From JAPKYZ01 sp033763835 (GTDB taxonomy: Bacteria; Acidobacteriota; Terriglobia; Bryobacterales; Bryobacteraceae), in NCBI GenBank assembly GCA_033763835.1, contig JANRJS010000012.1, positions 37,260-101,259 on the forward strand: a stretch of DNA of 64,000 bases, in the 5' to 3' direction. Under the pieces are notes generated by a model. That model had not been told where the DNA came from. It ran no database searches and was given only the letters and a program-made list of their open reading frames with translations. This document shows, piece after piece, positions 17,345 to 26,349 of this stretch. The first letter of the stretch is position 1. The number at the start of each line of letters is the position of its first letter. The position numbers were made by a program, and so were the translations under genes.

Positions 17345-18148
17345 TCAGTGAGTCATCGAATAAATGATGTAGTTAATCCCAATGCGGTAGCCGAGCGACG
17401 TGTACTGTTCCGGATAGCGCGGCATGTCGGCGTGTTCCCAGGAATCGCCCAAATCCATGTTGTGGCAAATGCCCACCATCACGCGGCCTTTATCGTCGAC
17501 CACTCCGCGCCAACGCGGCTCAACTCCGTCTTGCTCGAACGTTTGACCGGTATAGAACATCACAATGCCCGGCACTTGCACCTTTTGATCGATGTCGTAG
17601 AGCGAATGAAAGATTTGGTCTTTACTATCGAGGTCGATCACCGGACGGTCCGGGAAGACGCGGCTGAGGCTCGCGGTAAACACTTCCCATTCGATCGACC
17701 CGTGAAAGTCGTCCACCATCAGGAACCCGCCCCTCGTTAAGTACTCTCGCAGTTTCGCCGCCTGTTGATCGCTGAGATCCCAGTGACCGACCTCGACGGC
17801 GTAAATCCAGGGGTAATTGAAAATATCGTCGGTATCGAGATCGACGACGTGTTCCATGGAGCGGACGTGAATTCGGGTAAGGCGGCGGACGCCTTGGACG
17901 AAGTGCCGCTCGGCTTTGGGATAGTCGGTGGTCCAGGAACCCCGCACGCCCCAGTAACCGGCTCCGCCCCGATAGCTGGGGTAACGCAGACGGGTGAAGA
18001 CGTACTCGGTTTTTTCGTTCGCGTCGGCGGGAATGGGCGCGTCATCGTCGTCGCCCCGGAATCCTCGCCGTCCGCCGAACTGGGCGTACATCAAGCCCGC
18101 GAGTAAAATCGCCGCGATGCCCGCCGAAACCGGTGTCCGGACCCGCAT
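17345..18148 (-). CDS. DUF4159 domain protein, exported
   Basis: 267 residues, ATG 18148. A signal peptide (VSAGIAAILLAGLMYAQFGG) is followed by a short acidic stretch and the DUF4159 domain: FTRLRYPSYRGG, TDDIFNYPWIYAVEVGHW and LREYLTRGGFLMVDDFHG are typical strands of this amidotransferase-like fold. DUF4159 genes commonly head or tail MoxR/DUF58/VWA clusters, and this is the first gene of the eight-gene minus-strand run. Its promoter should lie in the 180-base gap to 18329. A TATTCT box (complement of 18168-18173) is the only -10-like word I see and lacks a good -35. Confidence 0.85.
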   Translation of the reverse strand: MRVRTPVSAGIAAILLAGLMYAQFGGRRGFRGDDDDAPIPADANEKTEYVFTRLRYPSYRGGAGYWGVRGSWTTDYPKAERHFVQGVRRLTRIHVRSMEHVVDLDTDDIFNYPWIYAVEVGHWDLSDQQAAKLREYLTRGGFLMVDDFHGSIEWEVFTASLSRVFPDRPVIDLDSKDQIFHSLYDIDQKVQVPGIVMFYTGQTFEQDGVEPRWRGVVDDKGRVMVGICHNMDLGDSWEHADMPRYPEQYTSLGYRIGINYIIYSMTH

Positions 18149-18285
18149 GGTTATTGGTTTGACGTAAGAATACCATGCGGGTTACGGACAACCTTTCGAA
18201 TCGCGCGGGACTTGGCGGACGCCACCCGCGGAATTTCCGGGGCGACCCGGTCAACTTCCTTCGGCGGGCCGCGTAGTACGGGCAA

Positions 18286-18303
18286 GCGCGCTTCGCGGCG
18301 CGC
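18286..18303 (+). repeat. GC hairpin in the leader of the TPR gene at 18329
   Basis: GCGCGC (18286-18291) and GCGCGC (18298-18303) enclose a six-base loop just upstream of the ribosome-binding site GAGGGAGG. No T-tract follows. The surrounding 180-base divergent gap shows no other clear element. It could be chance in GC-rich DNA or a leader structure. Confidence 0.3.
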
Positions 18304-18328
18304 TCAACCCGGCGAGGGAGGTTCCCCA

Positions 18329-18886
18329 ATGACATTGCCGCTACTCGTGTGTCTATTCGCAATCGATTCGGAAGACGCGGCCCAACGGGCGATTCGCGAT
18401 ATGCGTTCGGGACGCATCGGGCCTGCGTTGGCGCACGCCAAAGAGGCGGCGGCGCTGAGCGAGCGCGAAGGCGGTCCGGATAGCGGGTGGTACGCTCACC
18501 GGCTCGCTCTGTATGGCGAGGTGCAGATCGGCGCCGGTCTTCTTGCCGAAGGCCGCGCGAATCTCGAACGTGCGTACGCTATCGCGCAACGCACTTGGCC
18601 GTCGAACGATCCGGATTACATCGCCTTGCGCGCTTGTTTGGGAATCGCGAGCCTACGCTCCGGCCGTCCGCGTGAGGCGGAGACGTTTCTGCGCCGCGCT
18701 TTACTGGACGGCGAAGCGCTGCTTGGCCCGGACCATCACGAGGTCGGTATCATCCTCGAATACTTGGCCGTAGTGTTACGCAAGCATCGGCGTAACGACG
18801 AAGCGAAGCCACTGGCGAAGCGCGCCCGAACGATTCTCGGGCCACCCGACTCTACCGTTTCCGCTTGGTCGCTCAGAAGCCGTTAG
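18329..18886 (+). CDS. Small TPR-repeat protein
   Basis: 185 residues from ATG 18329 with GAGGGAGG just upstream; an in-frame ATG at 18212 would include the GC-rich leader and is unlikely. The N-terminus is short and hydrophobic (MTLPLLVCLFAI), possibly a cleaved signal. Helical TPR_10/12-type pairs cover the rest (for example RPREAETFLRRALLDGEALL, EVGIILEYLAVVLRKHRRND). TPRs mediate protein-protein contact; the partner is unknown. It is monocistronic, and its TAG overlaps the stop of the convergent isomerase gene by four bases (18883-18886). Confidence 0.75.
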   Translation: MTLPLLVCLFAIDSEDAAQRAIRDMRSGRIGPALAHAKEAAALSEREGGPDSGWYAHRLALYGEVQIGAGLLAEGRANLERAYAIAQRTWPSNDPDYIALRACLGIASLRSGRPREAETFLRRALLDGEALLGPDHHEVGIILEYLAVVLRKHRRNDEAKPLAKRARTILGPPDSTVSAWSLRSR

Positions 18887-19752
18887 GCGACGCTCGCCAC
18901 GAGGCCGCGTAAATTCCAGCCGCAGATTCGCGAGCCTTCCCACTTGTTACCGCCGGGGCCCGGCCAGTGCGTTTCAAGGCTGATATAGCCGCGATAGCCG
19001 TCGGCGCGCAGCGCGGCGATTTGGCCTTTCCAATCGACGGCTCGAGTGCCGAGCGGTCCCCAGATTGGTTTGTGACCGTCCATATGGCAGTCCTTCGCGT
19101 GGACATGCGCAATACGGTCTTTCGGCAAAGTCGAGTAGCCTTCGGGGTACGGCGATTCGCCAGAGCACAATGCGTTCGCCGGGTCCCAAACGAGTTTCAA
19201 CGCCGGATGCGGTACGGCTTTCAGTATTGCCGCCGATTCCACGGCCGTCGCCACGTTGCAGGCATGTTCGTTCTCGAGCCCGCAGATCAAGCCCGCCGAA
19301 TCGAACTTGCGCGATAGACCGTCGAGTGCGCTCGCGACCGCGTCGAAGCAGGCGTGCGGATCGACCGTCCGCCAGTACGAAAACACCCGAACAATCTTTG
19401 CGCCTGTAATCCCGGCGATCGCGATCGCGCGGTCGGCCAGCCGCGGCTGATCGTCGAACGTATGTTTCGAATTGAAGATGTCCTGCTGGAAGCGAGTGTC
19501 CACGGCGGGCGCGTTCGGCAGCACGCACTTCAGGATCGGCGAGGCGACCGAGATCACCTCGATGCCCCGTTCGCGCAGAGCGTCCGTGGCGCGCTTCAAT
19601 TCGTCGTCGGTGAGATCCATGACGTTCTTGCCGAACACGACGCGCAGTTCCGCGCCAGTCATGCCGATTTCAGACATAGGGTCGAGGGCTTCGGTAAACC
19701 CGGGCGAGAATTCGTCGGTGATGGCGGCGATCGGAAAGTGAAGTTGGTTCAT
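18883..19752 (-). CDS. Sugar phosphate isomerase/epimerase-like TIM-barrel protein
   Basis: 289 residues from ATG 19752, which overlaps the upstream stop as ATGA; an upstream in-frame start at 19824 would lie inside the previous gene. The xylose-isomerase-like barrel is recognisable from ICGLENEHACNVATA, LVWDPANALCSGE, AHVHAKDCH and ISLETHWPG, which supply the Glu/Asp/His/Glu metal ligands of the superfamily. Members isomerise or epimerise sugars or inositols using Mn2+ or similar. No signal peptide, so it is cytoplasmic, unlike the exported products of the genes before it in the run. Its substrate cannot be told from sequence. Confidence 0.88.
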   Translation of the reverse strand: MNQLHFPIAAITDEFSPGFTEALDPMSEIGMTGAELRVVFGKNVMDLTDDELKRATDALRERGIEVISVASPILKCVLPNAPAVDTRFQQDIFNSKHTFDDQPRLADRAIAIAGITGAKIVRVFSYWRTVDPHACFDAVASALDGLSRKFDSAGLICGLENEHACNVATAVESAAILKAVPHPALKLVWDPANALCSGESPYPEGYSTLPKDRIAHVHAKDCHMDGHKPIWGPLGTRAVDWKGQIAALRADGYRGYISLETHWPGPGGNKWEGSRICGWNLRGLVASVA

Positions 19753-21347
19753 TGAGGTTCGGTGATTCGATGGTGACGGTTCACGGCGAGGCCCGTCAAC
19801 CTTTGCTTTTTGCCGCTGGGCCACTCGACATCGATCACGGCGGCGGACTCTTTGCCGAGCCCGAACGTCAACGCCAAATCCGATTGCGAAGCGTAGCTCG
19901 ATCCGCTATGCACGGTCTGCGTTTGGGCGCCGATCCGCACCACCGCGCCCAGCGCCGAGCGGTTCGACTTCGTGCCTTCAAGACGCAACGAAATCCAGTT
20001 GTTCGTTTTCGGCGAATCGTTGCGGTACAGCGCCGCCGGGCCGTGATTGGTCGAGACCAGAATGTCCAGGTCGCCGTCGCGGTCGTAGTCGGCGTATGCC
20101 GACCCTCGTGCCACCAGCGGCTTCGAGAAAGCGGCGACGGTTTCGAATTTGCCCTTGCCGGTGTTGCGGAACAGCAGCGGCAACTGCGCGAACGAAATTT
20201 TCGGCTGCACGCGCCCGATCTCTTCGTCGATGTGGCCGTTGGCGCAGAAGAGGTCGAGCCAGCCGTCGAGATCGTAATCGAAAAAGAAGGCTCCGAAGGT
20301 CAGCGAGAGGAGCGACGCTCGACCGACGGTCGAGCGCGGGGCTTCGTCCACAAACAAATTGCGCCCTTCGTTGCGATAGAGCGCCAGCATCTGATTCGTG
20401 AAGTTGCCGACCACTAAATGCGGGCGGCCGGAACGGTCGTAATCGGCGGCGTCGACGCCCATCGCGCCGCGCGCCACTCCGTCCTCGCCGAAGGCCACGC
20501 CCGCCGCCACGCCCTCTTCCTTGAACGCGCCGTTCTTCTGGTTGATGTAAAGCTTATTGGGCTGCGTGTCATTGGCTACGAACAAATCGGGCCAACCGTC
20601 GGTATTGAAATCGGCGACGGCGATTCCTAGCGATTTCGACGATGGATCGGCGAGCCCCGCCTTCGCCGTCGCGTCTTCAAACTTGCCGCCGCCCAGGTTG
20701 CGATAAAGCTTCGACGCGCGGCCCTTGTACGATTCCGGCGTGCAGTACGATTTCGTGCGGCCGTCGAGCGAACACCACAAATCGCCCGCTTCGGTCCACT
20801 GCACGTAGTTGGCGACGAAGATGTCGGCGCGCCCATCGCGATCGTAGTCGAGCCACGCCGCCGACGTTCCGAACGCCGCGTTATCGATACCGGCGATCTT
20901 CGTCATGTCGCGAAACTTGCCCGCGCCTTCGTTGTGAAACAGGCGGTCGCCCTCGAGCGCGGTGATGTAGACGTCGTCGCGGCCGTCGTTGTCGTAGTCC
21001 GCGACGGCCACACCCAGCGCGTACATCTCGACATCGAGACCGCTCGCCGTCGTGACGTTCGCGAACTTGCCGTTACCTAAATTGCGATAAAGCGCAGAGA
21101 GCGTCTTGCGCTTCCCCGGCTTCCAGTCGCGACCGTTAAGCAGCAGGATGTCGGCCAGGCCGTCGTTGTCGAAATCGAAGAACGCGCAACCCGAGCCCAT
21201 CGTCTCCGGCAGCCATTTCTTGCCCGCGCGGCCCGAGTTGTGCGTGAAGCTAATTCCCGCCGCTGAAGTCGAGTCGGCGAAGATCGCGCTTGGTGAGGGC
21301 TGGGCCGCCAGCGCCGTTGCGCCAACGAGGCAGAAGAACGCTTTCAT
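19749..21347 (-). CDS. Exported FG-GAP/VCBS repeat protein with ASPIC/UnbV domain
   Basis: 532 residues. A signal peptide (MKAFFCLVGATALAAQ) is followed by seven FG-GAP-type blades carrying calcium-loop motifs of the form DxDxDGxxD (DFDNDGLADILLLNG, DYDNDGRDDVYITAL, DYDRDGRADIFVANY and others). The C-terminal ASPIC/UnbV domain is GAVVRIGAQTQTVHSGSSY to VIDVEWPSGKKQRLTGL. Such proteins form surface or periplasmic beta propellers. The first 98 bases overlap the end of the cytochrome gene in another frame. The signal peptide and the conserved start of the first blade support ATG 21347 as real. Confidence 0.9.
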   Translation of the reverse strand: MKAFFCLVGATALAAQPSPSAIFADSTSAAGISFTHNSGRAGKKWLPETMGSGCAFFDFDNDGLADILLLNGRDWKPGKRKTLSALYRNLGNGKFANVTTASGLDVEMYALGVAVADYDNDGRDDVYITALEGDRLFHNEGAGKFRDMTKIAGIDNAAFGTSAAWLDYDRDGRADIFVANYVQWTEAGDLWCSLDGRTKSYCTPESYKGRASKLYRNLGGGKFEDATAKAGLADPSSKSLGIAVADFNTDGWPDLFVANDTQPNKLYINQKNGAFKEEGVAAGVAFGEDGVARGAMGVDAADYDRSGRPHLVVGNFTNQMLALYRNEGRNLFVDEAPRSTVGRASLLSLTFGAFFFDYDLDGWLDLFCANGHIDEEIGRVQPKISFAQLPLLFRNTGKGKFETVAAFSKPLVARGSAYADYDRDGDLDILVSTNHGPAALYRNDSPKTNNWISLRLEGTKSNRSALGAVVRIGAQTQTVHSGSSYASQSDLALTFGLGKESAAVIDVEWPSGKKQRLTGLAVNRHHRITEPQ

Positions 21348-23607
21348 GGTCGTGGATGGATTGTCTTTCGTTATTGTCTTCGGGACTCAAAGCTCGCGGA
21401 CGCTGCGTGATCGATTGCGCCGATTCGTCGGCCTTAAAGCGGCGGAACAGCTTCTCTTCGCGCGCCGCCTTTTCGTCGTCGCCCGCGCCGCGATAGGCGA
21501 GCATCAGGTTGTAGTGCGCTTGCACGTCTTCGGTGTCGATTTCGAGCGCGCGCTCGAAGGCCGCGATCGCGCCACGGTAATCGCGTTTCAGAAACAGCAG
21601 CCGGCCAATCTGGTTGTGCACGACGCGGTCGTTGGGATGAATCGAAACGGTGGTTCGCAGCGATTGGAGCGCCGCGTCGTAATCGCCCGCCGCCTTGTGA
21701 ATCATCGCCTCGAAAAAGTACACGCGTCCGAACTTCGGCCCGAGCTCTTTCGCCTTCGCGACGAACGGCCGAGCGGCTTCGGTCTCCCCCTCCTGGATCA
21801 GCGCGCGCGCTACGTTCAGCCAACCGTCGGTGTAACCCGGCTCGGCTTCGGTGACTTTCCGGAACGCATACTCCGCGCCCTTGATGTCGCCTTGCAACAG
21901 CATGCCGATGCCCCAGTCGTTCCACCGTTCGCGGTCGGCCTTGAGAACATTCGGGGTCCAATTTGTTTTTCCGATTCCGAGCGAGACGGATTTCTCGGCG
22001 AGCGTGACGATCGGCAAATCGGGAGTTCCGCCGACCTCCGAATACGAGTGCTGCGTATAGAAGTGCGAGAACTTGCGATAGTTCAACTTCGCCGTGAACG
22101 TCACCGGACCTTTGACGTTGCGCGGCACCGTAACGCGATAGTGAACCGTGTCCGCCGCTCCGGGCGGAATCAATCGTGCGTACAGCAGGCTGCGCGCCTG
22201 CCACGCATTGCGCTTGTTGATGTGATTGCCGTCGCCGTCGAGCAGGTAGCTGCGATAAAAATGCGCGCCGGGCTCCACCGGCCCCTTGCCGCCGTCTTCC
22301 ACTTGGCCGCTCCAGAAAAACGGTTCGCCCGACGCGTCGCGCCCGATCAGTTCCAGCCAGATATCGAACGCGTCCACCGTGCCGCCGGGAAAGAAGTGCC
22401 CGATCTTGCGCGTCCGCACAACGGCGTCCAGACGAACCGTGGTCCCGGGTTCGAGCTTCACCTGCGCGGTATCCAGCGGCGCGGCGATCTTGCCGACATC
22501 CCGCAAATAGACCGGTGCATGCGACTCCGCTTCTTCGCCAACGGCCATGGCCGTGTTCAACGCGGGCGCGGCTTCGGCGCGCCGCTTCATCTCGACGGCG
22601 CCGTTCGATTCCACCGGCGAGATCGCGAACAGGTCCACGGTGATGAAGCCGGACTTTAGAAACTTCTCAGTTTCGGCGAGTTGTGTCTTGTCGCCATTCA
22701 CGTGCGGAATCGCAGTGTTCGCGCCGGGAAAGCGATGCGAATGCACCTTGCCGTTCTTATTGCCCGGGTCTTGCGACGCCACGAGCGGCATGTGGCAATC
22801 CGAGCAGGTTTGCCCTTTCGGCGGGTAGTAGAAGCTCCGCGCCCCATGCCCAAATCCCGACGCCTGCCAGTTGTCGTAGTCGTTGAAGCCGCGTAGCCAG
22901 CGGTAGCTATTCACCGGCACGTCGAGATGGACTTTATGGCATGTCGAGCAGAACTCGCTCGATTGCTCGCGCATGAAAGGCTTCATGAACGTTTGCTTGT
23001 GATGCGCGGGGAACGTGTAAATCAGCTTGTCGTAAATGCCGCGCAAGATCGGATTGCGGCTGGCGAGCAGGAAATGCAGGCGCGGATACTCGATCTCGAA
23101 ATCGCCGTTGCCCACGCTGCCGTTCACGTGCGTGATTGAGTGGCACGATACGCACGCCAGCCCCGCTTGGGCCTCGGGAGTCTGGATCTGATCCTTGATG
23201 GGTTTCTCCCACCGGCCCGAGAAAATCACCGCGTGGTCGTGGCATCCGGCGCACCACTTCGACCCTTGCGTCGAGCCTTGCAGGCGCTGCATGTCCTCGA
23301 TGGACTTCCGGTAGAACTGATTGTTGAAGCTCGCTACGTGGTGCACCGACGAGTTCCACTGCTCGTAGATGTCCTTGTGGCAGGTGCCGCACAGTTTCGA
23401 ATCGAGGAAGTATTCGGAATCGATCGTGCCTTGGCGGCTGGTGCGCGCGGGCGAAGGCCAAAACGGCCCGCGACGGTCGCCTTCTTCTTCCATCGACGCG
23501 GGCACGATCTTCGAGTTCGAGATTCGAACCTTCGGTTGCGGCATACCGAAAACTAGAAACGCGAGGGCCAGCGCAATCCCAACAGCGATCCCGGCAACGA
23601 GCTTCAT
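21250..23607 (-). CDS. Five-haem cytochrome c with C-terminal TPR repeats
   Basis: 785 residues. The N-terminal hydrophobic helix (residues 4-22) is a signal/anchor. Five CxxCH haem c sites are seen: CGTCH (73-77), CAGCH (119-123), CVSCH (152-156), CSTCH (220-224) and CSDCH (268-272), an arrangement like cytochrome c554-type multihaem proteins. A beta domain spans about 370-550, and TPR pairs fill about 570-720. It should work outside the inner membrane in electron transfer. ATG overlaps the upstream stop as ATGA (23604-23607). The last about 30 residues read through the next gene's signal-peptide region, so the C-terminus may be extended by a small indel. Confidence 0.9.
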   Translation of the reverse strand: MKLVAGIAVGIALALAFLVFGMPQPKVRISNSKIVPASMEEEGDRRGPFWPSPARTSRQGTIDSEYFLDSKLCGTCHKDIYEQWNSSVHHVASFNNQFYRKSIEDMQRLQGSTQGSKWCAGCHDHAVIFSGRWEKPIKDQIQTPEAQAGLACVSCHSITHVNGSVGNGDFEIEYPRLHFLLASRNPILRGIYDKLIYTFPAHHKQTFMKPFMREQSSEFCSTCHKVHLDVPVNSYRWLRGFNDYDNWQASGFGHGARSFYYPPKGQTCSDCHMPLVASQDPGNKNGKVHSHRFPGANTAIPHVNGDKTQLAETEKFLKSGFITVDLFAISPVESNGAVEMKRRAEAAPALNTAMAVGEEAESHAPVYLRDVGKIAAPLDTAQVKLEPGTTVRLDAVVRTRKIGHFFPGGTVDAFDIWLELIGRDASGEPFFWSGQVEDGGKGPVEPGAHFYRSYLLDGDGNHINKRNAWQARSLLYARLIPPGAADTVHYRVTVPRNVKGPVTFTAKLNYRKFSHFYTQHSYSEVGGTPDLPIVTLAEKSVSLGIGKTNWTPNVLKADRERWNDWGIGMLLQGDIKGAEYAFRKVTEAEPGYTDGWLNVARALIQEGETEAARPFVAKAKELGPKFGRVYFFEAMIHKAAGDYDAALQSLRTTVSIHPNDRVVHNQIGRLLFLKRDYRGAIAAFERALEIDTEDVQAHYNLMLAYRGAGDDEKAAREEKLFRRFKADESAQSITQRPRALSPEDNNERQSIHDHESVLLPRWRNGAGGPALTKRDLRRLDFSGGN

Positions 23608-26345
23608 GGTCGGTCCAGCGGCCTTAACAATCGTAAAGCGGGCCGGGTGTTCACTTCCCGGTCGTACTCCGCGATGGGGTGACGTTCCCCTTTAGGAAGA
23701 GGATATCCGCTCATCGAGTGGAATGGCAGCGGGCGAACGTCCTGGCCGTTGGCGGTGTTCGCGTCGCGGTCCTTGGCCCATCCATCGACGTAGAGCAGAT
23801 AGTCGCGCGTCCAGCCTGGACGAAGCGCGGGCAATGAGGCGGCGTCGAACTCGAGCGCGATTTCGTCGCCCGAACCCATCACCGTCATCCGGTCGTCGGT
23901 GGCGGCGAGCAACGAATCCACCGGACCGTAACGCGTGTAGAGTCCGGGCGTCGGATTCCAGAGCGACGTGGGCGTCGCGCCGGCGTAAGAGAACCGCTCG
24001 GGCTGTTTGCGTTGCGGGTGGATGTAGGACGGCGAAAATCCGCGGAAACGCAGCGATGCACGCGAAAGCGCCACCGTGTTTGAAACATGTTCGGGCGATT
24101 CCGTATCGGGCGTGAGAAAGATTTCGTCCCAGTAAACGCAGAGATTGGTAACGATGCGCAGGTCGCGGTACTTGGACGGAAAGCGCACCGGCACGACGAT
24201 CGACTTCGGCTTGCCCGCCGGCATTCCCATGTCCGGATCGACGACAATCCAGCGGCCGCTCGCGTCGCGCGCTTCGAGACGGGGCGGCACGAGACCTTTC
24301 GGATTCTCTTGCGAGGCGGCGAGAAACGTGGAGCCGTCCGCCCAGTCCACCCAGCCGCGTAGCACGAGAGCCCCGCGCTCCGGCGCGTCCACCGGGAAAC
24401 TCACCGTCAACGCATGCTCTTCGGCGATGCCGTTCATCTCGCGGCGAAACTCGTACGGGTCGCGGTCGTGCTTCGCGGGAATGCGCGTGCGCACGCCCCA
24501 AAGCCGATGCTCGGGATACGGCGGCGCTTTCCATTTGTCGTTGTGATAGACGGTCACATCCGCCGGATGATCGATCGCGATCAGCTTCACTTGATCGAGA
24601 TACGCGACCTCGCTCAGTTCTTCCGTAATGCGCACTTCGAGCTTGCCCGCGCGGGCCTTCAGCGCATCGCCGGAAATGAAGATGTACTCGTCGTGGTCCG
24701 TGTCGAAATACTTGCCGTCGCCCGCCGCCGCGCCGAGAGGAGCCACTCCCAGCACGTCGGTGATGTATCGGAATCCAACGCCATCCCAGGTCCAGATAAT
24801 CGGGCACGACCCCGAAAGCCGCTGCGCTTCCTTGTACTCGTAAGCGCGATTGGCGGCCTGATTGGTTTCGTTCTGAATGAGTCCGTTGGGCCACGTGATG
24901 CGCACCGTATCGACGGTTGCCATGTTGCGCAGATCGAACACTAGCGGTTCGCCGTAGTAGACCTTCTTCTCGTACAACCGCCCCGCTTTCACTTCCACTT
25001 CGGCGTACATCGCGCGCTTGGGATTGCGCACTCCGAGCAGTTTCACCCGAATCCAATTCGTTCGCGGAACGGTGCGATTCAACCGCTGAATTACGCGGCC
25101 GTTATCGAAAACCGCAAGATCCTCGCGCCCGTCGAGATCGAAATCGGAGGCGAGCGGCGGCGCGGGCGGCATCGCCTGCGCCGGTTCCGCGCGATACTTG
25201 CCGCCAAGCAAATCGCGATAGAGCACGATGCGATCGGTGTAACGCGCGTAAAGATCCAGTCCGCGAGTGTCGGGCACGGTGCGATGCACGCGAGCCTCCA
25301 TCGCCTCGCCGCGCTCGAACGGAAAGTCGGAGGTCCGATCCACGAATCCGCCTTTACCTTGATTACGGAAGAGCTTCGATTCGCGGCCGAGCAGGAAAAG
25401 GTCGAGATCGTAGTCGTGGTCGTAGTCGAGCCAAACCGCCGCGCGATACGCGCCGGGAAACGTCTGCGCCACCTTGCCCGCTTTCGATAGTTCGACGCGG
25501 TCCGGCTTTACCGTGGCGATCTCGGTCACGCCGTCGTTGTCGTAATCGGCGGCTGCCAGAGGTTCGCCGCGCCCCACTCCCAGCCATGGCACGATGCGGC
25601 CGTCGACGATCGACACTCCCGTTGCGCCGGTCGCCACGACGCGATCCACGTAGACCGGCGGACGCGCGGGCGCGAGCGGGGGCGGCGCGGGATCGAGAAT
25701 CTCCGAGTAGGCGCACCAATCGACGTCTTCGGGAATCGCCGCGCCTTCCTGTTCCTTCTTCAAGCGCTGAAACTCGGCGAGCGTTCGTTGGGCTTCGACC
25801 GCGCGCCCCGCCGCACGATAGGCGTTGTAAAGCTGAAAACGCGCCGCCGCCAAGTTGTGGTCGAGCTCCGCCGCGCGCTCGAACTCGCGGAGGGCCTCCG
25901 GCGCTCGTCCCGCGATTTTGAGCAGCGCGCCGTAGTTATAGCGCCCGATCGGCTCGTTCGGAACCAACTCGACGAACTTCGCGATCTGCGCGAGAGCCTT
26001 GTCGTGCTCGCCCGACTTCTTCCATTCGATCGCCAGGTTGAACCAGGTGTGCGGCAGTGAAGGATCGCGTTTCTGCACCGCCTCGAGTTCGGCGACCCCT
26101 TCGGCGGTTTTGCCCGCACGCAGCAACGCCAATCCGTAATTGAGCCGCTCGCGGATCGATCCCGGCGCAAGCGCGAGAGCTTGCCGGAACTGCTCCACGG
26201 ACTCGTTCTGCGTGGTGGGATTTTCGTAGAACGCCTTGCCCAGATTGCGATGGCGGGCCAGCCGTTGCTCGTTCGCCGAAGTTCCCGGCGTCTGAGAAAA
26301 GGCCGCGCCCGCCAGCGCGCATCCGAAGATAATCCCGCGAATCAA
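23604..26345 (-). CDS. Exported TPR plus FG-GAP/ASPIC protein
   Basis: 913 residues from TTG 26345, five bases after the upstream stop. This gives a clean signal peptide (IRGIIFGCALAGAAFSQ), whereas a start at 26405 would lie 56 bases inside the upstream gene. TPR repeats fill about residues 30-190. FG-GAP motifs follow (DYDNDGVTEIA, DYDHDYDLDLFLLG, DFDLDGREDLAVF), then an ASPIC-like segment (VEVKAGRLYEKKVYYGEP, VRITWPNGLIQNE). A long C-terminal beta region holds DVLGVAPLGAAAGDGKYFD and other conserved-looking strands. It is coupled to the multihaem cytochrome gene downstream and probably sits with it in the envelope. Confidence 0.82.
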   Translation of the reverse strand: MIRGIIFGCALAGAAFSQTPGTSANEQRLARHRNLGKAFYENPTTQNESVEQFRQALALAPGSIRERLNYGLALLRAGKTAEGVAELEAVQKRDPSLPHTWFNLAIEWKKSGEHDKALAQIAKFVELVPNEPIGRYNYGALLKIAGRAPEALREFERAAELDHNLAAARFQLYNAYRAAGRAVEAQRTLAEFQRLKKEQEGAAIPEDVDWCAYSEILDPAPPPLAPARPPVYVDRVVATGATGVSIVDGRIVPWLGVGRGEPLAAADYDNDGVTEIATVKPDRVELSKAGKVAQTFPGAYRAAVWLDYDHDYDLDLFLLGRESKLFRNQGKGGFVDRTSDFPFERGEAMEARVHRTVPDTRGLDLYARYTDRIVLYRDLLGGKYRAEPAQAMPPAPPLASDFDLDGREDLAVFDNGRVIQRLNRTVPRTNWIRVKLLGVRNPKRAMYAEVEVKAGRLYEKKVYYGEPLVFDLRNMATVDTVRITWPNGLIQNETNQAANRAYEYKEAQRLSGSCPIIWTWDGVGFRYITDVLGVAPLGAAAGDGKYFDTDHDEYIFISGDALKARAGKLEVRITEELSEVAYLDQVKLIAIDHPADVTVYHNDKWKAPPYPEHRLWGVRTRIPAKHDRDPYEFRREMNGIAEEHALTVSFPVDAPERGALVLRGWVDWADGSTFLAASQENPKGLVPPRLEARDASGRWIVVDPDMGMPAGKPKSIVVPVRFPSKYRDLRIVTNLCVYWDEIFLTPDTESPEHVSNTVALSRASLRFRGFSPSYIHPQRKQPERFSYAGATPTSLWNPTPGLYTRYGPVDSLLAATDDRMTVMGSGDEIALEFDAASLPALRPGWTRDYLLYVDGWAKDRDANTANGQDVRPLPFHSMSGYPLPKGERHPIAEYDREVNTRPALRLLRPLDRP

Positions 26346-26349
26346 CTTT

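Noticed and set aside
23692..25056. A 454-codon minus-strand open frame inside the TPR-ASPIC gene
   Set aside because: Arg/Ser-rich shadow without domains, fully inside a supported gene.
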